Assembly (NCBI GenBank): GCA_023101885.1
Contig: JALPQD010000517.1
Location: 322,919-386,918, forward strand
Source: Typhlomys cinereus
Taxonomy: Eukaryota > Chordata > Mammalia > Rodentia > Platacanthomyidae
Reading direction: 5' to 3'
DNA length: 64,000 nucleotides
This document shows, in pieces, positions 26,386-38,602 of this stretch. Positions within the stretch are counted from its first letter, which is position 1; each line of letters begins with the position of its first letter. The position numbers and the translations under genes are program-made. The notes beneath the pieces are model-generated. The model ran no database searches and had not been told where the DNA came from. It saw only the letters and a list, made by a program, of their open reading frames with translations.

Positions 26386-26517
26386 CATCTTAACATACAA
26401 CAAGGATGAATTTTACAATAATTATTCAGAAATGAAGAAGCCAGAAAAATAATCCATCTTGTATTACTCTTTAAAATATTTTATACTATATATTTAAATA
26501 ATGTAATCTGACCAGTC

Positions 26518-26645
26518 CTGGTGACATTTACCTATAATCCAAGCATCTGGAAGACTGAGAGAAGAGAATCACAAAGTTCCAAGATCTCACTAAGTTGCCT
26601 AAGCTGGCCTTGATTTCACCCCATAACCTAGGTTGCTCATTGACT
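26518..26645 (+). mobile_element. B1-like SINE, degraded
   Basis: GTCCTGGTGACATTTACCTATAATCC ... CACTAAGTTGCCTAAGCTGGCC follows the B1 layout with many differences. Confidence 0.55.
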
Positions 26646-28040
26646 TTTAGTCTGCTCCAGTGTCAGGAGTTTCTGAGATTATATGTTTGAATTAAAAAGC
26701 CGGCTTTAAAGTTAATTTCTTTTTTTTTTCTTTGACAGTATCATAAATGTGTATAATATATTTTAGCTATTTTCATCCCCTATTAACTTATCTCATCCAA
26801 CCTCTTTATGCTTAGAATCTTCTTCCCATTACGTTTCCCTCCTATTTTCTTGTTTTCTCTCTTACTTTCACTGTCTCTCTTTCTCCATCTGTGTGTGTGT
26901 GCACGTGCGTGTGTCTGTGTCTATGTGTCTGTGTGTCTTTGTGTGTTTGCCACTGAATTCATTAAGGGTTGTCTGCATTAGTAGATATGGGAAGCTATTT
27001 ACTGGATCATAGGCAACTTGTTAGTGCTTGCACCATTGAGGAAAGTAGCATCTCTTCTCTTAGCCATCATTTACTGTCATTAGTCCTTTGCAGAGGGATG
27101 GCTATAAAGCCCTTCCCCCCTTCCTTGATAAATTGCTCACAGTTCATTTGTTCTGAAGCACAGCTCTTGTGCAGGCTACCACAGGGTGCAAGGCCCCATC
27201 ATGTCCAGCCAGATTCAAGCTGGTTTTAAAAGTGGAAGTAATTAGGAAAATGTCACAATAATCCAGGTAAACAGTAGCTTGGACTCAGGTTAACAGTGAA
27301 ACAGAGTGGAATAATAAGAATTAGAGTGTCCTTTGTTGGCACAGACAGAAAAATCCACTGATGGGGTGAGTTTTAAAAAACGAAAGAATGAATGGGTTGT
27401 TCCTATGCTGAGGAGCATAGAGTGAGGAAAATGGGGGGAAAAGCCTCAAGCTGATCCACTTAGAACCCAGGGACAAAAATATACTAGAAGTAACAGGAAT
27501 ATAGCATTTCCTGATAAAATATTGATCAGAGAGGTCTTAAAGGCCCCCAAACATCATAGACTTTTGCCATTGTTCTACCTCTCCAAAAATTCTCAGTAAG
27601 ACCCTATTACTGAAGATGCAACACAAATGGATCACAGAATATGACAAAATATATCAACTGGAACTGGTCTATGGACTTTTTCCTTGTGGATAGCTTACAC
27701 GGTACCAAGGAATACTGCAGAACATCTGGAGGAGAGAAATTATCACCAGCCCCATCAACAGCATGAGATATGTAAATTCCAATATAAATCACTGTGGCAG
27801 CAGGTGACCACCAGTGTGATAGTGGCATGAACATCAAGGAAACAACCAATGGCTTTCTAATTGGATTCAATACTCACTTTTCAGAATGGTACACATACCT
27901 GTTACTGGAAAAAGAGGAAGGAAAAAGATAATAGGGAAGACAGCCAATAAACCTATAGGTAGGAATCCAGTACATAGAACTGCTCTGTAGGTAGCTGTTA
28001 TTATACCCATAGAATGAGCACTTACAGTGGAAACCTTTGT
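26646..28040. other. Non-coding stretch, partly shared with copy 2
   Basis: 27005-27400 is shared with 58203-58590. The remainder carries two moderately long minus-strand open frames (27607-27870, 27867-28091) whose products I do not recognise; they overlap an LTR edge and have no splice or start context that would support a gene. A TG-rich repeat lies at about 26890-26945. Confidence 0.45.
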
Positions 28041-28044
28041 GTAA

Positions 28045-28382
28045 CAGTTACTCCTAACTATTGCTGTAAGAAAGCACCCAAAGTCAAGCAACTTAAAGGA
28101 AAAAGAGAGATTTATTCAGCTTATGGTTCCAGAGGGAAGGTCCAGTTTCTCATAATGGAGGCGGCATGGCTGGCTGGCCAAAGCTGAAGGAGGCTAAGTC
28201 ACTGCAGACATCTTGGAAGCTGAGAGCTGCAGACTGCTTGCAGCAAAGGCTGACTTCTCCTGGAGGTAGGGTGGGACTAATCCACTTCAAGCCCCACCCC
28301 TTGTGATTGCCTTCCTCCAGCAAGGCTCCACCTCTCAAACACATGAGACTGTGGGGAACATATTTCAAACCATGACACTTTG
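28045..28382 (-). repeat. MaLR-type LTR
   Basis: Complement of a MaLR LTR: ...GAGATTTATTCAGCTTATGG at the low end and CTCAAACACATGAGACTGTGGGGAAC at the high end, the same family layout as 42730-43085. Confidence 0.65.
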
Positions 28383-28990
28383 GGTCTAAAACTGGATGAG
28401 TGAAGGGAAACTCACAAAACGTTGGGATGGCCTGAAGAGTAGTAACTTACAGAGACTAGAACTCCCACAGGAGTAAACAAGTCAGAGTGTACCCTGGGGT
28501 CCATAAAAGCACACAAGTGGAAGGGTGGGAGGGAGTAGGAGGGAATAATGAAGGGAATCTGGGAAAAGAGCAGAGTGTCTCAGGTCTTCTCCACTGAGGC
28601 TTTCTACTGAGGTGGACATTAAGCTGCCCAGAATCATGTGAGCCTTGAACACACGAACCACACTTCAGATCCAGCTAGATGACCCAATGAGTAAAGACGC
28701 CTGCACACAGATCTTGAAACCTGAATTCCATCACCAGAGGCCACATGATGGAAAGAGATAATCAACTTCTGATCCTCTTGTATCTACCTCCCCAATGCTA
28801 GTATTACAGAGTTATCCTATCATGCTCAGCTGGAAATGAGTTATTTCTGGTTTAACTTAAGGAAGACAAAGCACAGCAGTGAAGGACAACACTCAAATTC
28901 TGACGACTGGTGATAGACCCTTACAGAAGGACTGAACCCTGTTACAAGCGAAACAGGAATCACTACCATCTTATCTATACATGAGGATTA
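28383..28990 (+). other. Unassigned sequence with a B2-like SINE
   Basis: 28672-28835 resembles a B2-like SINE (ATCCAGCTAGATGACCCAATGAG ... GAATTCCATCACCAGAGGCC). The rest shows no recognisable content. Confidence 0.5.
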
Positions 28991-28991
28991 A

Positions 28992-29490
28992 TCCCACTTG
29001 GAGGAAAAGTCAGGTTTTTTTTCTCCTACATTTTATTTTTTTCCTAATCATACAAGCTCAATAGGTATCCCCATCCTCTCCCTCCTCCCTCCTCCCTCCT
29101 CTCCCCCATCATTCCCTATTGCATTCTACCCTTCCTCTGCCCACCTTCCTTTAACCCCCTCCCTTCCTCCCACCCATCCCCTGGAGCATCCTTTTATGTG
29201 GGTGCTAAACTTCCCTCTGAGTCCTCCACTCTAGTGAGGGTTCAGGACTCAGTAACACAATGCAGGGCCCCTTTTTTTGGGCGCCCCATTAGCATGGGAA
29301 CTCTATTATGGCTGTTTAATTCCTTGCCTCTAAGGATCCTACTGACTGAAGCCTTCCCCCTTGTGATCCGTGCTAAACTTTGGGGGTTGTTGACATGTCA
29401 GCCATTGTGCCAGTGAGGCAAAATCCAATCCTGGTTGCTACAGCCCTAACTTGTGTGGAGTATCTTGCATATTGCTGATCCTTCCCATCT
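28992..29490 (-). mobile_element. Diverged L1 3' UTR
   Basis: Complement of the L1 3' UTR, recognisable by the CT-rich tract at 29070-29180 and ACTTGTGTGGAGTATCTTGCATATTG at the end. It is clearly more diverged than the copies at 12, 31 and 35 kb. Confidence 0.7.
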
Positions 29491-30690
29491 GAAAGTAAAC
29501 CTTAAAAGAAGGTGAGAACATGTTCATACTACTTCCTTCTGTAAGTAATGCATATGAATTTGACTGTGTCATTTTTGGAGTCAGCTGCTTATTACTCATA
29601 TGGATGGCTTTGGGCATGCTGTTTTTCTTGTCTTCAATCCCTCTAATTTATTAGCTAATAGAAACAAATAGAAGTTTTAATTTCCTATATTTTATTCATC
29701 CATTCATTAATTTAATATTCACTGAATGTAAAGACTATCTTAGATGATTGCATACAGTGATGAAAAAATGTAGATCATGTTCTACAGAAAGTATGAACTA
29801 AAAGACAAACAATACAGTACATCATCAGGACAATCTTTTCTCTCTCTGTGGCATAGTCCCCACAGCTTAGACTGGGAGAGCACTCAGTACTAAACTCAAG
29901 ACTTGTTCTACAATAGAAAGGATCTCAATATCCAGACAGGACACAGCCTAATTCAATGGAAGAGCAGTGAAATAGACAACACCCAATCTAATTCTCCCTA
30001 TCCTAAGGCTGAAGGAACCCTGCATAAGAGGGAATAGTAAAATATAAGACCCTAAAGATTGGAAGGTCCATCTCTGGACAAGACTTTTTAATCAAGATAT
30101 GGCTGCTGCATCCAGGAACACACCACAATGAAAATTGTACATACCAGGCCTACATAATTGTTGACATACCAACGTGCCCCCACATGAGGATTTCAGAATA
30201 AATAACTACATGCATTGGAAAACTTAGGGATTAGGGACAAACAGATAAAGGGAAATTCTTAGTTGGGCTCAATCAGTTGGGCTGCCCAAGAAAGGGACAC
30301 TTGATCTGCCACAGAGGCATGAATCCCCACTTTAGGAGATGATCCAGAAGGAACCTTGGAAGCCATAAAAGCAGACAGAGAGGAAGATGGCAGGGAGCAG
30401 GATGGATTAATGAAGGGAAGAAAGGAAGAGAGAGAAAGGATGAGGAAGAAAGGGGAAAGGAGGTGGCAGGGATAATTACTCAATATGCTTATAAAACTAG
30501 GAAAACAATATTCAAAAAGGACAAACTTTCAATTCATTTTAAAATTTTAAGTCATTTTTACAGACTTTTTCTGCTTTTTTCTTTGATACTTTCATCATAA
30601 ATACTATGAAATTATGTTTTCACTCCTTACTAATCAATTCCATCCCTCTTATCTCAATTCATGCTTTCTCTTTTCCGCTGAACTCCCTTC
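29491..30690. other. Intergenic, no gene recognised
   Basis: I see no gene or clear repeat. A purine-rich stretch at 30350-30480 may be an old L1 3' end. Confidence 0.4.
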
Positions 30691-30707
30691 AAATTTCACA
30701 TCTTTTT

Positions 30708-32367
30708 TTAACATTTTTTATTATCTCTGCTCATACAAACTTAATAGATACACCGGTTCCCTCCCTCCCTCCTCCTCCCCCCACCCCTCTGCTCGCCCTC
30801 CCCTCACCCCTCCCTCCCCACCCCCCAGTGCCTCCCCTCCCCCAATCCCCGGAAAATCCTTTAATGTGCATGCCTGAGTGTCCTCTGGGTCCTCCTCTCC
30901 AATGACATACAAGGACCCAGCGGCATTTCCCTGAGCCCTTTCCTGTGTTCCCCTTAAGCATAGGAACACTATTTTAGCTGTCAATCCCTTGCCTCCAAGG
31001 ATCTTGGTGCTTTTAGCAAATGCTAGACTTTGTGGGGACAATAGTGTGTTGGACATTGCGCAGGGCATGCAAAGTCCAATTATGATTGCTTTGGCCCTAA
31101 CTTGTGTGGAGTATCTTGCATATCATTGTTCCTCCCATCCTTGTGCTTTTACAATCTTACCGCCCCCTCTTCCGCAAATTTCCCTGGGCTTCAGAATGGG
31201 GAGAGATTAGGCTGGCCTAGTTCTAGTCTCTGAAGTTCTGGATTATGGTTTGTTGATTTTCTTTTGCAGTTTTGCTGCTCCTGCAATGCCCTTCACTCCA
31301 TCCCGATGGGTATTGGATGTCACACCCTGGCCAGAGATAAAAAGCTGTTAAACTAGAGTCTTGTTATAAGAGTATATTCAAAGGTAGGTGCAATAAAAGT
31401 AGGAAACCACAGTGAGGGAGGGGTCAATCACCCATTTGCAAAATGGTTACTTATTATCTGCCAGACTATATGCTCTTCCCTTCTGGTGAGATCACACCCC
31501 CTCAGTTGTAGATGATCAAGAACGAAAGTCTGTGAACTTAACCAGATGTCTCATTGCTTTCTCGCAGTCCTTGATGGAGGCCCTCTCTTCTTGTTTCTGG
31601 TGTGGCCTTTCTACCCCATCCCGCCTGTTCATACTCCTTGCAATTACTGTATTACAGAGATTTATCGTCAAGTGTCTCTAGGTGGGCTGGGTGGGTTTGG
31701 TACTAGAAGCAACCTATTAGGGAGTACATATGGCGCTTACTTTTCTGGGTCTGGGATACTTCACTCAATATAATTGTCTCTAGTGACATCCATTTCCCGG
31801 CAAATTCCAGTACTTCATCATTTTTTATGGCTGAGTGGTACTCCATTGTATAGATGCACCGCAGTTTCCTTATCCACTTGTCAACTGTTGGACATTTGGG
31901 TTGATTCCATGACTTTGCTATTGTAAACAGTGCTGCTATGAACATGGTCGTGCTTGTGCTATCGAGGTGAACCTCTGCTGCATGGGGGGGTTATTCCCAA
32001 AAGTGGGATAGCAGGGTCATATGGCATTTCAATCTTTAATTTCTTTAAGAATCTCCAGACGGCTCGCCAGAGTGGCTGGATGAGCCTGCATTCCCACCAG
32101 CAATGTAGAAGAGTTCCCTTCTCTCCACATCCTCTCCAGCATTTGGTGTTGTTTGTATTATGGATTTTTGGCATCCTGACCGGGGTGAGATGATATCTCA
32201 GGGAAGTTTTGATTTGCATTTCCCTGATGGCTAAAGAAGTGGAGCATTTTTTCAGATATTTGTTAGACATTTTAATTTCATCCCTAGTAAAGTTTCTTTT
32301 AAGTTCCAGGGCCCATTTTTTAATTGGGCCATTAGTTTCCTTGGTGTTTAGTTTTCTAAGTTCTTTG
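30708..32367 (-). mobile_element. L1, 5'-truncated, with ORF2 C terminus
   Basis: The longest L1 of the window. From high to low: ORF2 C-terminal region (31703-32366), a 3' UTR of about 1 kb with the G-rich tract (complement at 30755-30850) and the tail at 30708. AAATTTCACATCTTTTT flanks it at 30691-30707 and 32368-32384. It shows that the many short G-rich repeats in this window are L1 3' ends. Confidence 0.93.
31703..32366 (-). pseudogene. L1 ORF2 C-terminal remnant
   Basis: L1 ORF2 encodes the endonuclease/reverse transcriptase. This end keeps the cysteine-containing [15 protein letters not shown] motif and [21 protein letters not shown] frameshift in or near the poly-G tract at about 31983-31990 separates it from the last part (31703-31945), which contains YTMEYHSAIKNDEVLEFAGK. 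The stop is TAG at 31703-31705. Confidence 0.9.
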
Positions 32368-34136
32368 AAATTTCACATCTTTTTGCACATAAGGCCAACT
32401 GAGTTTCACCTGGGGTGCCTTTAGTGGCAAATGCTTAAGAACTTGCTGGGCATAGGTGGCTTATCAGTGGATAAATTATCGCCTAAATAAGCTCCCCTTC
32501 TTCTGTCTGGCATGAACCTTTAATAGGTTCTCAGGGAGATGTGGGTCTATCTTCCATGGTAAAATTTTGATAAGTCAACTATTGTGCACATCTTGTGGAA
32601 GTAGACATTGCTGCAGTGAGCTATTGAATGTGGTAGTCCTCTCATGACCCTAGGATAATATCTAGCAGTACCCCTTTATATCCTATTCAGACCATTTTGT
32701 TAAACACCTCCATCTTTGTTGGAAGGTAGCAATTTCCAAAACTGACAATATTGGTTTAAATAGCTATTCCCGAAAGTAAAGTAACTTATTACCCTAGATT
32801 CTCACACTCCCAACACTATTGTTGTCACTACTCTTTTATCTGCTGATGTGATACAATACCTAAACACAACTTAAAGGTACAAAAAATTGTTTGATTTATG
32901 ATTCCAAAGGGGACATATAGTCCATTATGGAACAAAGGACATTGCAAGTGGCAGAAGCTAGAATTATCTCAGATCACAGCAAACATCATGGAGAAAAAGG
33001 GAGAAAAAAAAAACTTTGAGAGCAGACTGCCAGAGGAACCAAGATGAGGCTACCCAACCTCAAAGCATTTCCCCTGTTGTGTGCCTTCCTGCAATAAAAC
33101 TATGCCTCCAAAGTACCAAGACCTTACCAAACATTAACATTACCTATGTATTCAAACACAAGTTTATGGGAAATAATTCACATTCAAACATGTCAATCTG
33201 TCCCTTGGTCCCCACAAGATCATGGCCCTCTCGGGATGCAATTACCCTCAGTCCAACTTTAAAGGTCCCCATAGACTATAGCAGTCCTACCCCAGTTCAA
33301 AAGTCTAAAGCCTCTTTTGAAACTCAAGTTAATCTCTTATAACATCCTGTAAAAACAAAAAAGAAAAGTTTCATGCTTCCAACACAAAACAGCACAGAGA
33401 AAATATTCCCATTCCAAAAGGGAGGAATGGGGACCTATCCAAGAAAGATCTTTCCATAACAAGACCAAGAACTACCTGAGGAAACCCAAAATCTGAAGCT
33501 CCAAGTCTAGCACATAGGCCTCCTGTTGAAATCTTCTCAGTTCCAAAGAGCTAAGTTTCCAACCAGCACAGCTATCTGCCTAATATATAACCATCTTGGA
33601 TTTGCTCTTCCTCTGAAATAGAGCCCTCCTTGGCCCATGTCCTATCTCGTCCCTTGTGTGTCTAATATATTCATGTCTCAATGGAAATCTAGGCTTGAAC
33701 TCTCCAGCCTGAAATGCCTTTCCTGGGCCTCTTTGAAGGTTTTTCAATCCTACCATACACTACCTTGTTTCAGTTGCTCTCTGAAACATTGGAGGAGGAA
33801 TCCACATCCTTTTCATTCTAACATCATTAAAGCCTTGAAAAACAAGACTATGTGAATAATGTTGCCAAATTCTATATAACCTCTAGGAGAAGATTGGCTG
33901 CCTCGGATCACAGCTGGCTCAGCTTCCTGATGCTGACACTAGGAAGAATCTATCTTGACCTTGAAAGAGCAGGAAGAGAATATTCTTTACATCTAAGACT
34001 TCTGGATCTTTCTATCCAAAAAATTCTGCGTTCTTCTGGGTGGGAGCCTTACCTCAGGATGGAGTCATTTTTATTGCCCGAAGGAAGAGCAGGCTTTACT
34101 TCACTGATAGAGGTAGTTTCTTCTTTTTCTTTCTTC

Positions 34137-34440
34137 CTAGAGCACTCACATGCATTGGGGTGTGCGTGTGCGTGTGTGTGTGTGCATCTGTGTGTGTGTC
34201 TGTGTGTCTGCGTGTACAAGAAGGCACTGTGTGTGCATGGGGAGGCCAAGATTGACCTCAGGAATCATCTTGGATTGTTCTACCTCCTTATGGCTTTGCT
34301 CTGGGGTTTCCCAGCCTCTGTGTTCCAGGTCCGGAAGCAGGTCCCTGTCATTTCTGTTGGTTTTTCACATGGGATCTGAGATCCAAGCTCAGGTTGTTCT
34401 GTTTGCTAGGTAGAAGCTTAGTAGCCGAGCAACCTCTCAA
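34137..34440 (-). mobile_element. tRNA-derived SINE
   Basis: Same family as 24577-25416, 47565-47821 and 50383-50667: GT-rich tail at the low end, then GGCACTGTGTGTGCATGG...GATTGACCTCAGGAATCATC.... The tRNA-like head at the high end is worn. Confidence 0.7.
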
Positions 34441-34487
34441 TTAATCGCCATTTTTCTGTTTTTGGTCTCTTTAAATTTGCCATCACA

Positions 34488-35336
34488 TGGGCCACACCAG
34501 AAACAAGGAGAAAGGGGACCATATTACAGCAGAGATCATTTACAACTGATGGGGTATGATCTGACCAGAAGGGGAGGGCATATAGTCTGACAGATAAAAA
34601 GTAACCATTTTGCAAATGGGTGATTGACCCCTCCCTCACTGTGGTTTCCTACTTTTATTGCACCTACCTTTGAATATACTCTTATAACAAGACTCTAGTT
34701 TAACAGCTTTTTATCTCTGGCTAGGGTGTGACATCCAATACCCATCGGGATGGAGTGAAGGGCATTGCAGGAGCAGCAAAACTGCAAAAGAAAATCAACA
34801 AACCATAATCCAGAACTTCAGAGACTCTATATCAACCACGTAGAACTAGGCCAGACTAATCTCTCCCCATCCTGAAGCCCAGGGAAATTTGCGGAAGAGG
34901 GGGCGGTAAGATTGTAAGAGCACAAGGATGGGAGGAGCAATGATATGCAAGATACTCCACACAAGTTAGGGCCGAAGCAATCATAATTGGACTTTGCATG
35001 CCCTGCACAATGTCCAACACACTATTGACCCCACAAAGTCTAGCAGATGCTAAAAGCACTAAGATCCTTGGAGGCAAGGGATTTCCTATGCTTAAGGGGA
35101 ACACAGGAAAGGGTTCTGGGAAATGCCACTGGGTCCTTGCACCTCATCGGAGAGGAGGACCCAGAGGAGAGTCTGGCATGCACATTAAAGGACACTCCGG
35201 GGATGGGAGGGGGAGGCACTGGGGGATGAGGAGGGAAAGGGGAGGGAAGGGGGCACAGGGCAGTGGGAGGTTGGACGGAGGGAGGGGACCGGTATACCTG
35301 TTAAGTTTGTATGAGTGGAAATAAAAAAAAAAATAA
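34488..35336 (+). mobile_element. 5'-truncated L1 3' UTR
   Basis: An 849-base L1 3' UTR with G-rich tract (35190-35290) and A-rich end. TAAATTTGCC(A/C)TCACA flanks it at 34472-34487 and 35337-35352 with one mismatch. Confidence 0.88.
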
Positions 35337-36463
35337 TAAATTTGCCCTCACATTTGTCTCATATAACTTCACAGTTTTTATTTCTTTCTGCTTACTTTGC
35401 TACTCTTTTTCATCATAAACCTAAGAGTATTGCAAAGGATCCATGCCACACTTTGAATTCTATATTGTCTTGTAACTTCTTCTACCAAAATCTTAAACTT
35501 CAGACAACCTTGCAGGGCAAGAGCAAAACTTGTCCAAACTCTTTTCTGAAACATCATTCCAGCTTCCCCTAGTCCAGTTGCCAAGACAATCTTTGTTCCT
35601 CTCTGGACCATTATAAGCTGGGCTGCCGTGTTCATGTCTCTCTCAGCATTGCTCTCTTCAAAGCTCTCTCTAGAACAGATTTTAAGTTCTGTTTCCAAGA
35701 CACAAAGGCCTTCCCTACCCAGAGTTCCAAATGTCTTTATTTCTCCCAATGAATAGCGCCAAATGCATACTGGCCAAAATATATCAATGGCCAAATCTCT
35801 TGGCATCATGCTTTCTCAGTTTTACAACAACTCTTCTCTTTCTGGTACCAGAATTCTCAGTCTCACAGTAATACCAAAGTTTTTGGTAACAATTTCTATT
35901 GCTGTTAGTCTTTCTCTCTGCTGTTGTGAGACAAAACTCAAACATATCTTCAGGAAAGAAAAGGAGATGTAATTGGCTTAGAGTTCCAGAGGGGACATAT
36001 ATAGTCTATTATGGCAGAAAAGGCATGACAGATGGGAGAAACTGAATGTGTCTCAGATCAGAGCAGTCATCATGGAGACAAAGGAAGCACAAGAAAAACT
36101 TCAAGAGTGAACTGCAAGAGAAAGAAGAATGGGGCTACCCAACCTTGAGGGTCAACCCTCTTTCTCCAATAAGTATTCACCACCAAAAGGTGCCAAGATC
36201 TTCCCAAATATTAACATCAGTTAAGGATTAAAATGCTTGACCTGTAGGGGACAGCACACACTGACATGAATGCACCTACTGACCCCAATAGTGGCTAACA
36301 TTGAGAAATGACTGTCATTTACCTGACAGTTTTTCATTCTCCATGCCCTACTTCCCTGACAATCCCTTAGCAATGTGTGATGGTGGGCCCATGAAAGAAA
36401 ATCTTAAAGGGCCTATCTCAGCTCCCTACTCCTTCTTCCTTCCCTGAATTCTAGCTATCCTGG

Positions 36464-36830
36464 TGTCACATTTGAAATGTGAATTATCCACCCCCGACTC
36501 ATCTATTTGAATCTTTAGTTGAGGTTTGGGAAGGTTGTGGCAACACTAGAAGATGGAGCCTTGCTGGAAGAAGGCATGTCATAGGGAGGGGACCTTGAGG
36601 TTTATTAGCCATGCCCTCCTCCTAAAAACAGTGTAGTCTGTAGTATGTTCTCCCAGCCCCTTAATTGATATGAGGGATCTAAGCCTCCCCCAACTCCTGC
36701 CAGAGTGTAATGCCCTCCCAATAATAGGCTACGTCTTCCCTCTGGAGCAATAAGCCTAATCTCTCTTTTCTTCCTCAAGTTGTTCGAGTTTGAATTGTAT
36801 CTCACAGCAGCAGACAGAATAACTGATACA
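36464..36830 (+). repeat. MaLR-type LTR with start of internal region
   Basis: A 367-base LTR starting TGTCACATTTGAAATG and ending GAATAACTGATACA. Internal-like sequence continues to 37076 where another LTR begins. Confidence 0.7.
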
Positions 36831-37076
36831 GAAATTATGTATTGAGAAATAGGGAGTTTCTGTGAAACTAAGAGAATCTGGTTAAAGGAAGTGAATGTTT
36901 GTGAGGCTGAGAGAAGTTTGTACCCAGAACTAGAGAAGTATGGCCATTGCTGTGATGTGGCTTGTGTGTCTTTGGAAATTTTTATTCGGAAAAATATGAA
37001 GAATGTTGGGATTTTGAAGGGAAAAAACTTTAGGTCTTGGAGACAGGGTCTAAAGGGCCATTTTAGTGAGAACTTG

Positions 37077-37495
37077 TGTCATGGTTAGGCACAGGTGACA
37101 ACTTGATAGTTGAGGGTTTGAACTTTGGGCACATTTGTGGGGAATTAGTAGTTGAGTAAAGCCCAGAGTGAACCTGAAAGAGATTGTCTAGTTGATGTCC
37201 AGCCTATGGTGGGTGGGATTAGGCCCTGGAATAAATCACAGAGAACTAGTTGAGAGAGTTGGCATCCTTGTGTATACTTGGCTAGGCATGCTGGTCTAGC
37301 AAGTAAGGATTGTCTCTCTCTCAGCCGTTATGTAGAGATGGTGTGGCCAGTTCCCTCGGCCCTGGTGCTGGTGCACACTGTCCCATCAAGCTGGACTGCA
37401 GACTGTAACTGGACTATCAGTAAGAAAATAAACCCCTTGTTCCCGTAAGCCATCTGACGGTCATTTACCAGCAACCATGCAGGCGAACTGCAACA
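37077..37495 (+). repeat. MaLR/ERVL-type LTR
   Basis: Starts TGTCATGGTTAGGCACAGG and ends GCGAACTGCAACA. Same family as the LTR pair of the element at 38603-40646. Confidence 0.8.
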
Positions 37496-37659
37496 GCAGT
37501 ATAAGTATATAAGAAGCAACCCCCATAAGATCTATGGGAGGAATGAAAGATGAAGAATACATCACATCTTAGGATAACACAAGACTGAAGAGGGGTGTCC
37601 TCTGGTATTCGGTGGAAAAAACAGACATTTGCCTGCCACTCATAAACTGGGTGTACCAA

Positions 37660-38602
37660 TTACACTTTCTTTTGCTATAAGAAAACCCTCATAAACAACT
37701 TTTGGGGAGAAAGAGATAATTATTTGGCTTATGGTTTTTAAGGAGAGTATAGTCCATTGTGGCCCAGGACATGGCAAGCTCACAGGAGCTGAAGGAGCTT
37801 TATTCCATATCCATTATGGAAGCGGAGAGAACAAACTGAAAACTGCAAGAACAGACTTCTAGCAGAACCAGACTGAAGGCTTGCCTTCTGAGACATGCCT
37901 TCCTTGAGGCTTTCAGCATCTCCTTTAGCAAGGCTGCCACAGTCTTCTTAAACATCAACTAAAGATTCAAATACATGAGCCTGAGGGGGAAATAATTCAC
38001 ATTTCAAACCATGACATCTCTCCCCCATCTCCCCTGGATTCATGGGCCACCTCATGATACAAACCAACACTCAGTGTAACTTTAAAAGTCCCATAGACTA
38101 CATCAGTGGTTTCAACATGGCCCAAAAGTCAAAAACCTACTGCCTCCTGTAAATCAAAAGACAAATCACATACTTCAAGCATACAGAGTAAACATTCCCA
38201 TTCCAGAGGAGGAGTATGGGCATATCCAGGAAAGATCAGTCTGAAACAAGACCAAAAACCAGAAGGACAAACTCCAGATCCTGCAGTTCCAAGTTCAGCA
38301 GACAAACCTATTTTTTAAAAATCATCTCAGTTCCACAGGGTTTTATTTCCAGCCCTCCAGTGCAGTTAATGGCAAAATACATCATTTTCTTGAACTGGCT
38401 CTTCCTACGATGACTTTCTTTGTCAAATGCCTTGGACTTCCTTGACCAAACACTAGAATTCAATTTCAGGAAGGCTTTCAGGACAAGGGAAAAAACTTGA
38501 TCAAATACTCTGCCAAGCCATCACTCCATTTGCCCTTTATCTAGTTCTCAGTACAGTCTCTGTTCCCTTCTGGACCATCACAAGCTGGGCTGCCACTGTC
38601 TA
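37660..38602 (-). mobile_element. MaLR LTR plus internal fragment, antisense
   Basis: Minus-strand element of the same type as 32815-36235: LTR at about 37660-38010, then internal sequence shared with 33300-33560. It is cut off by the plus-strand element starting at 38603. Confidence 0.65.

Larger units (their letters stand above)
32815..36235 (-). mobile_element. Full-length MaLR-type element with two later insertions
   Basis: A minus-strand non-autonomous ERVL/MaLR-like element: 3' LTR about 32815-33190, internal sequence to about 35890, 5' LTR about 35895-36235. The two LTRs share the layout CTGATGTGAT../GCTGTTGTGAG.. to CATTAACAT.A..TA.GGATT. Next to the 5' LTR the complement reads TTCTGGTACCAGAAAG near 35841, like the MaLR primer site region. 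A SINE (34137-34440) and an L1 (34488-35336) interrupt the interior. LTR ends are approximate and there is no long coding frame. Confidence 0.65.

Noticed and set aside
27607..28091. Two minus-strand open frames of 74-87 codons
   Set aside because: No family motif, no splice context, and partial overlap with an LTR; not supported as a gene.
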